Below are positions 7,958 through 10,421 of a DNA stretch of 10,421 nt, piece after piece. A model generated the notes under the pieces. It was not told the origin of the DNA, did no database searches, and saw only the letters and a program-made list of their open reading frames with translations. The first letter of the stretch is position 1. Each line of letters starts with the position of its first letter. Source of the DNA: Dinochytrium kinnereticum (Eukaryota; Chytridiomycota; Chytridiomycetes; Chytridiales; Chytridiaceae); assembly GCA_027604005.1 (NCBI GenBank), contig JADGJT010000599.1:1-10421 (forward strand), read 5' to 3'. Position numbers and translations under genes: made by a program.

Positions 7958-8160
7958 GGAGGGTGTTTTCTTTTTCTTTTTTTTTTTTTTTTGGCTGTCG
8001 CTTCTTCTTTTGTTTTGTTTTTTTCTCTTGTATCTTTCGTATTTGTTTATTATTATTACCTGCGCGTTTTGTTTTTTTTGTTTTGTTTTATGGGACTGAC
8101 TTGGAAAGGCAGTAAAATGAGGAGTTTTGAAAGTGACGGTTGTGGTTATAAATAAAATAC
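7958..8160 (+). terminator. 3' UTR and polyadenylation signal of the zinc-finger gene
   Basis: T-rich sequence after the TAG stop, with a canonical AATAAA at 8151-8156 about 195 bases downstream, inside TATAAATAAAATAC. A poly-T run near 7979-7992 belongs to this UTR. The cleavage site is probably 10-30 bases after the signal. Confidence 0.5.
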
Positions 8161-8574
8161 AATCTGCAAACCCATACATTGACACCACCACCACCCTTTT
8201 GCACCAAAGCACACCCTCCTTAACCCAATGACGGTGCACCACTTTCTCAACCTCAACACAACCCCCATCCATCAAGCCCCTTCTGAACCTCTTCTCAACA
8301 GATCCAAGTTATCCATCCAACTTTTGTTTCAACATGCAAACCAAAACGACCCATCTCATCACCAATCAACCATTGCACAGGTTACTAAGCCAAGTAGGAG
8401 AACCCAACCATGGTGTGTGCCCTGCCGTTCCCCTTTTCTTTACAAATGAACATGCAAATGATTAATAAAGCCCCCCTGCCCTGCCCCACCTGTTGAAGAC
8501 GGCTGATGGCCAGGGCCACCTCTCATCATCATCATTGCACCTTTTTTATTATTTTTTTATTTCTTTAAAGTGCT

Positions 8575-8600
8575 GCGCCGTTTTTCTTGTGAAGCGGCGC
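8575..8600. repeat. Small GC-rich hairpin
   Basis: GCGCCG at 8575-8580 pairs with CGGCGC at 8595-8600 across 14 bases. Inside the loop CTT-GTG-AAG can also pair. It stands out as GC-rich in an AT-rich neighbourhood. Function unknown. Confidence 0.45.
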
Positions 8601-8750
8601 TTTGTTCGTTTGCCTTTCTTTGCACCCGGACGGACCTTTTTATTTAATTATAATTATTTTTAATTTTTAATTTTTATTTATTTTTTGTTTTTTTGTTTTC
8701 TTTCAAAAGTGGGTTGAATTTTGAGGTTTTGAGATTTGAGAAATAATTGA

Positions 8751-8789
8751 TTTATTTTTATTTTTATTTTTATTTTTATTTTTATTTTA
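8751..8789. repeat. (TTTTTA)n hexanucleotide microsatellite
   Basis: About six TTTTTA units, clean and uninterrupted, directly before a G-rich stretch at 8790-8809. Confidence 0.85.
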
Positions 8790-8842
8790 GGGGGAGGTGG
8801 GGGGGGGACATTGGGGTAAGTTTGTGGGCTGGGAGATTGGGT

Positions 8843-8866
8843 AGTCAGGGACATAGTCAGGGACAT
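8843..8866. repeat. 12-bp tandem repeat, two copies
   Basis: AGTCAGGGACAT at 8843-8854 is repeated exactly at 8855-8866 and runs straight into the ATGC inverted repeat. Confidence 0.85.
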
Positions 8867-8909
8867 GCATGCATGCTCAATTTCATTGATGGAGAGAATG
8901 CATGCATGT
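8863..8909. repeat. Nested inverted repeat (ATGC arms)
   Basis: ACATGCATGCAT at 8863-8874 is the exact reverse complement of ATGCATGCATGT at 8898-8909. Within the 23-base loop, TCAAT-TTC-ATTGA (8877-8889) forms a second perfect stem with a 3-base turn. The arms are also individually self-complementary. Confidence 0.8.
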
Positions 8910-9897
8910 TTAAAGTGGATGAACGGCTTACACCCCCGCCGCCACCACGTCCCATTCAATCAGAGGTCATCACCACAGTGAAACCGGCTCATCAATCAAC
9001 CCCAGAATAAAAACAAACAAATACCCACACCCAAAAAAAAAACAACAAACCCCCGTTGAGGTAAAGAAAACAAAACCACCAAATTCAAGGCTTGACGCCG
9101 TCTGCTCTGCTCGACCTGCTCCTTCATTCATGGTTGGGATCTCTGTGTTTGGGTTGGTTTTGTTTACCCTGGTGTGAATGGCGGGACGTGATACAGCATG
9201 CTTGCTTGGTTTTTTGTGGTTGCTTGAAATGAAGCAGGTTTCACTTCAGGGACAACTTTCTATTCTTTTTCTTCTTTGATAATTATTAATAATGTTCCCT
9301 TTTGGTTCGTTTTATTCTCCTCTTCTTCACCCTTTTTTTTTTTTTACTTGTTTCTTCTTTTTTTCGGACCTGGTAGACGTCGGATCAGGTTCGGACCGAG
9401 GGAGTGGTGAGTGGTGGTGGGGGGGTCTCTTTACTTTCTTTTCCTTTTTTTTTTTCTTTCTGGGTGGTGGTCTGAAGGGCAAGGGAACTGAACCTTTTTT
9501 TTTATTTATTTTTTTTTTTTTTGGAAAGGCATGCTTTTTGGACCCTGTGGTCAATGTGTTGCTTGAAACGAAAAAGAAAAAGGAGGTGGCCTTTTTATTT
9601 TTCTTTAATTGACTGTTTTGTCAACCTCCTCCTCCACCACCTCCCCCCCCCTTTTGTTTCTTTTCTTGACGAGGTTTGTTTTTTTTTTCTTGCGCGGCCT
9701 TTTTTTTTTCTTTTTGCTTTTGCTTTCAGTTTCATTTCCTTTTTTTTTTTTTTTTTTTGTTGGAGAGGTTGCACTCCCCCCCCCCCCTCCTTGGGCGGTG
9801 GTTCGTCGACAGGACAAGATAGGCATGTTGGGGTGTTCCTCTTACTTCTTTCTTTGAACATTCTGGGAAGGGGAGGGCGGGAGGGTGTGGGGGGTTC

Positions 9898-10017
9898 AAG
9901 GAAGGTGTTCATTCTTCTAAGAAGGGGGGGGGGGGGGGGGGGAGGGGTTTAAGGAAGGTGTTCATTCTTCGTGCCTCTCTGTTGCTTTCTGGGGGAGGGT
10001 TAAAGGAAGGTGTTCAT
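9898..10017 (+). repeat. Three direct repeats with ~53-bp spacing, around a G19 run
   Basis: AAGGAAGGTGTTCATTCTTC occurs exactly at 9898-9917 and 9951-9970; its first 15 bases recur at 10003-10017. Start-to-start spacing is 53 and 52 bases. Each copy is preceded by a G-rich stretch and TTC, TTT or GTTA. A run of 19 G (9924-9942) lies between copies 1 and 2. This is minisatellite-like. Confidence 0.8.
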
Positions 10018-10096
10018 CGGGATTTTGGTTCCAGGTGGAAACCTTAGTGGACCATGCGATTGTTTTGTTTTTCTCTTTTTGGTGGGAGATAAAGGA

Positions 10097-10139
10097 GGGG
10101 GGGGGGGGGGGGAGATTTTTTTTTTTTTTTGTTGTTGTT
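10097..10139. repeat. G16, T15 and GTT tract
   Basis: Sixteen G at 10097-10112, then AGA, then fifteen T at 10116-10130, then three GTT units. Exact lengths of such homopolymers are prone to sequencing error. Confidence 0.7.
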
Positions 10140-10248
10140 GGTCTTCTTCTTGTTTTTGAGTGTTGTTTTGGGGAAGATGGGAAGGTTGAATGATTGCGAG
10201 TGTGAATGGATGATTTTTTTTTTTGGGGACGCGTGGATGCATCTACGT

Positions 10249-10421
10249 TCACTGCAACAAAAAAACCGAGAACGCAAAAACGGTCAACCTCACCCAAATG
10301 GTGCCACCCACTAAGCGTCTTTGATCTTTTTTTATGTCGTTCAAAGCGTTGACCCCGCTCGACCTTTCTGCGTCGACACGCGGGTCGGCCCAGCCGTTGA
10401 ATGACCCTTTGAGACCTGACC
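10249..10421 (-). CDS. 3' end of an unidentified gene (partial)
   Basis: Read on the minus strand from the window edge, one frame is open for 56 residues to a TGA at 10249-10251. It starts SGLKGSFNGWADPRVDAERS and continues SGVNALNDIKKDQRRL, which looks like real protein rather than repeat translation. The last 20 codons (10252-10311) also form a good 60-nt intron: GTGGGT donor, poly-T then TTGCAG acceptor. Splicing it out leaves the same TGA directly after ...DQRRL. The family is not recognised and the rest of the gene lies outside the window. Composition changes sharply from the simple repeats at 9.3-10.2 kb, which supports a coding end. Confidence 0.4.
   Translation of the reverse strand, partial: SGLKGSFNGWADPRVDAERSSGVNALNDIKKDQRRLVGGTIWVRLTVFAFSVFLLQ

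Larger units (their letters stand above)
8161..9897. other. Long gene-free stretch
   Basis: I see no supportable gene. A 73-codon ATG ORF (8228-8449, plus) with AATAAA at 8464-8469 shows no domain and ordinary intergenic composition. From 9290 on, poly-T tracts dominate, with T19 at 9740-9758 and C12 at 9776-9787, and open frames are just Phe or Lys runs. Ordered features are a small GC hairpin at 8575-8600, a TTTTTA microsatellite and a nested inverted repeat, listed separately. Confidence 0.55.

Noticed and set aside
7625..8275. 216-codon minus-strand ORF antisense to the zinc-finger gene
   Set aside because: Most of it mirrors the plus-strand coding region and its poly-T UTR (Lys run); the plus-strand gene has a clear domain and splice signals.
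8228..8449. 73-codon ATG ORF followed by AATAAA at 8464
   Set aside because: No domain and no splice or promoter context; length is within chance expectation for this composition.
5580..10140. Possible CRISPR array or mobile element in the repeat-rich part
   Set aside because: Repeats are simple-sequence or only three copies, there are no uniform spacers, and no transposase, integrase or terminal inverted repeats with target duplications are visible.
9292..10314. Many ORFs on both strands with Phe, Lys, Pro or Gly runs
   Set aside because: All derive from long homopolymers; none has non-repetitive protein-like sequence of useful length.

Overview
The window looks like nuclear DNA of a fungus. 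The evidence is short introns with GT...AG ends and CTAAC/CTGAC-like branch points, pyrimidine-rich leaders, and genes typical of fungi: a secreted GH26-type glycoside hydrolase and a low-complexity C2H2 transcription factor. The lineage cannot be fixed from the sequence. The many homopolymers and microsatellites suggest a repeat-rich genome, possibly an early-diverging fungus; that is a guess.

Layout, left to right. (1) 21-1094, plus: a four-exon gene for a 220-residue vicinal-oxygen-chelate (glyoxalase/dioxygenase fold) protein. A 23-nt micro-exon carries the last metal-ligand motif. (2) 1095-2062: T-rich spacer between two convergent genes, with a diverged ~134-bp direct duplication. (3) 2063-4211, minus: a five-exon gene for a secreted GH26-type hydrolase of about 444 residues, with both expected catalytic glutamates. 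(4) 4212-4571: head-to-head spacer with a TGAGTCA bZIP-type site, a 14-bp palindrome and a CCAAT box. (5) About 4572-5220, plus: coding-like sequence whose plausible reading hops between frames. It is probably a decayed gene, although a 137-codon ATG ORF is intact in one frame. (6) 5221-6625: about 1.4 kb of gene-free, microsatellite-dense DNA. (7) 6752-7957, plus: a two-exon gene for a 363-residue His/Pro/Ser/Thr-rich protein with one C-terminal C2H2 zinc finger, with a TATA-like box upstream and AATAAA downstream. (8) 7958-10248: over 2 kb without a convincing gene, holding a nested inverted repeat of ATGC units, a TTTTTA microsatellite, long poly-T/G/C tracts and three direct repeats about 53 bp apart next to a 19-G run. 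(9) 10249-10421, minus: probable 3' end of another gene that runs out of the window.

The genes do not form an obvious pathway. The VOC enzyme suggests intracellular metabolism or detoxification, the GH26 protein extracellular polysaccharide breakdown, and the zinc-finger protein gene regulation. I see no rRNA, tRNA, CRISPR array, transposase or viral gene. Splice joins were worked out by eye from reading frame, splice signals and family motifs, and have no transcript support.
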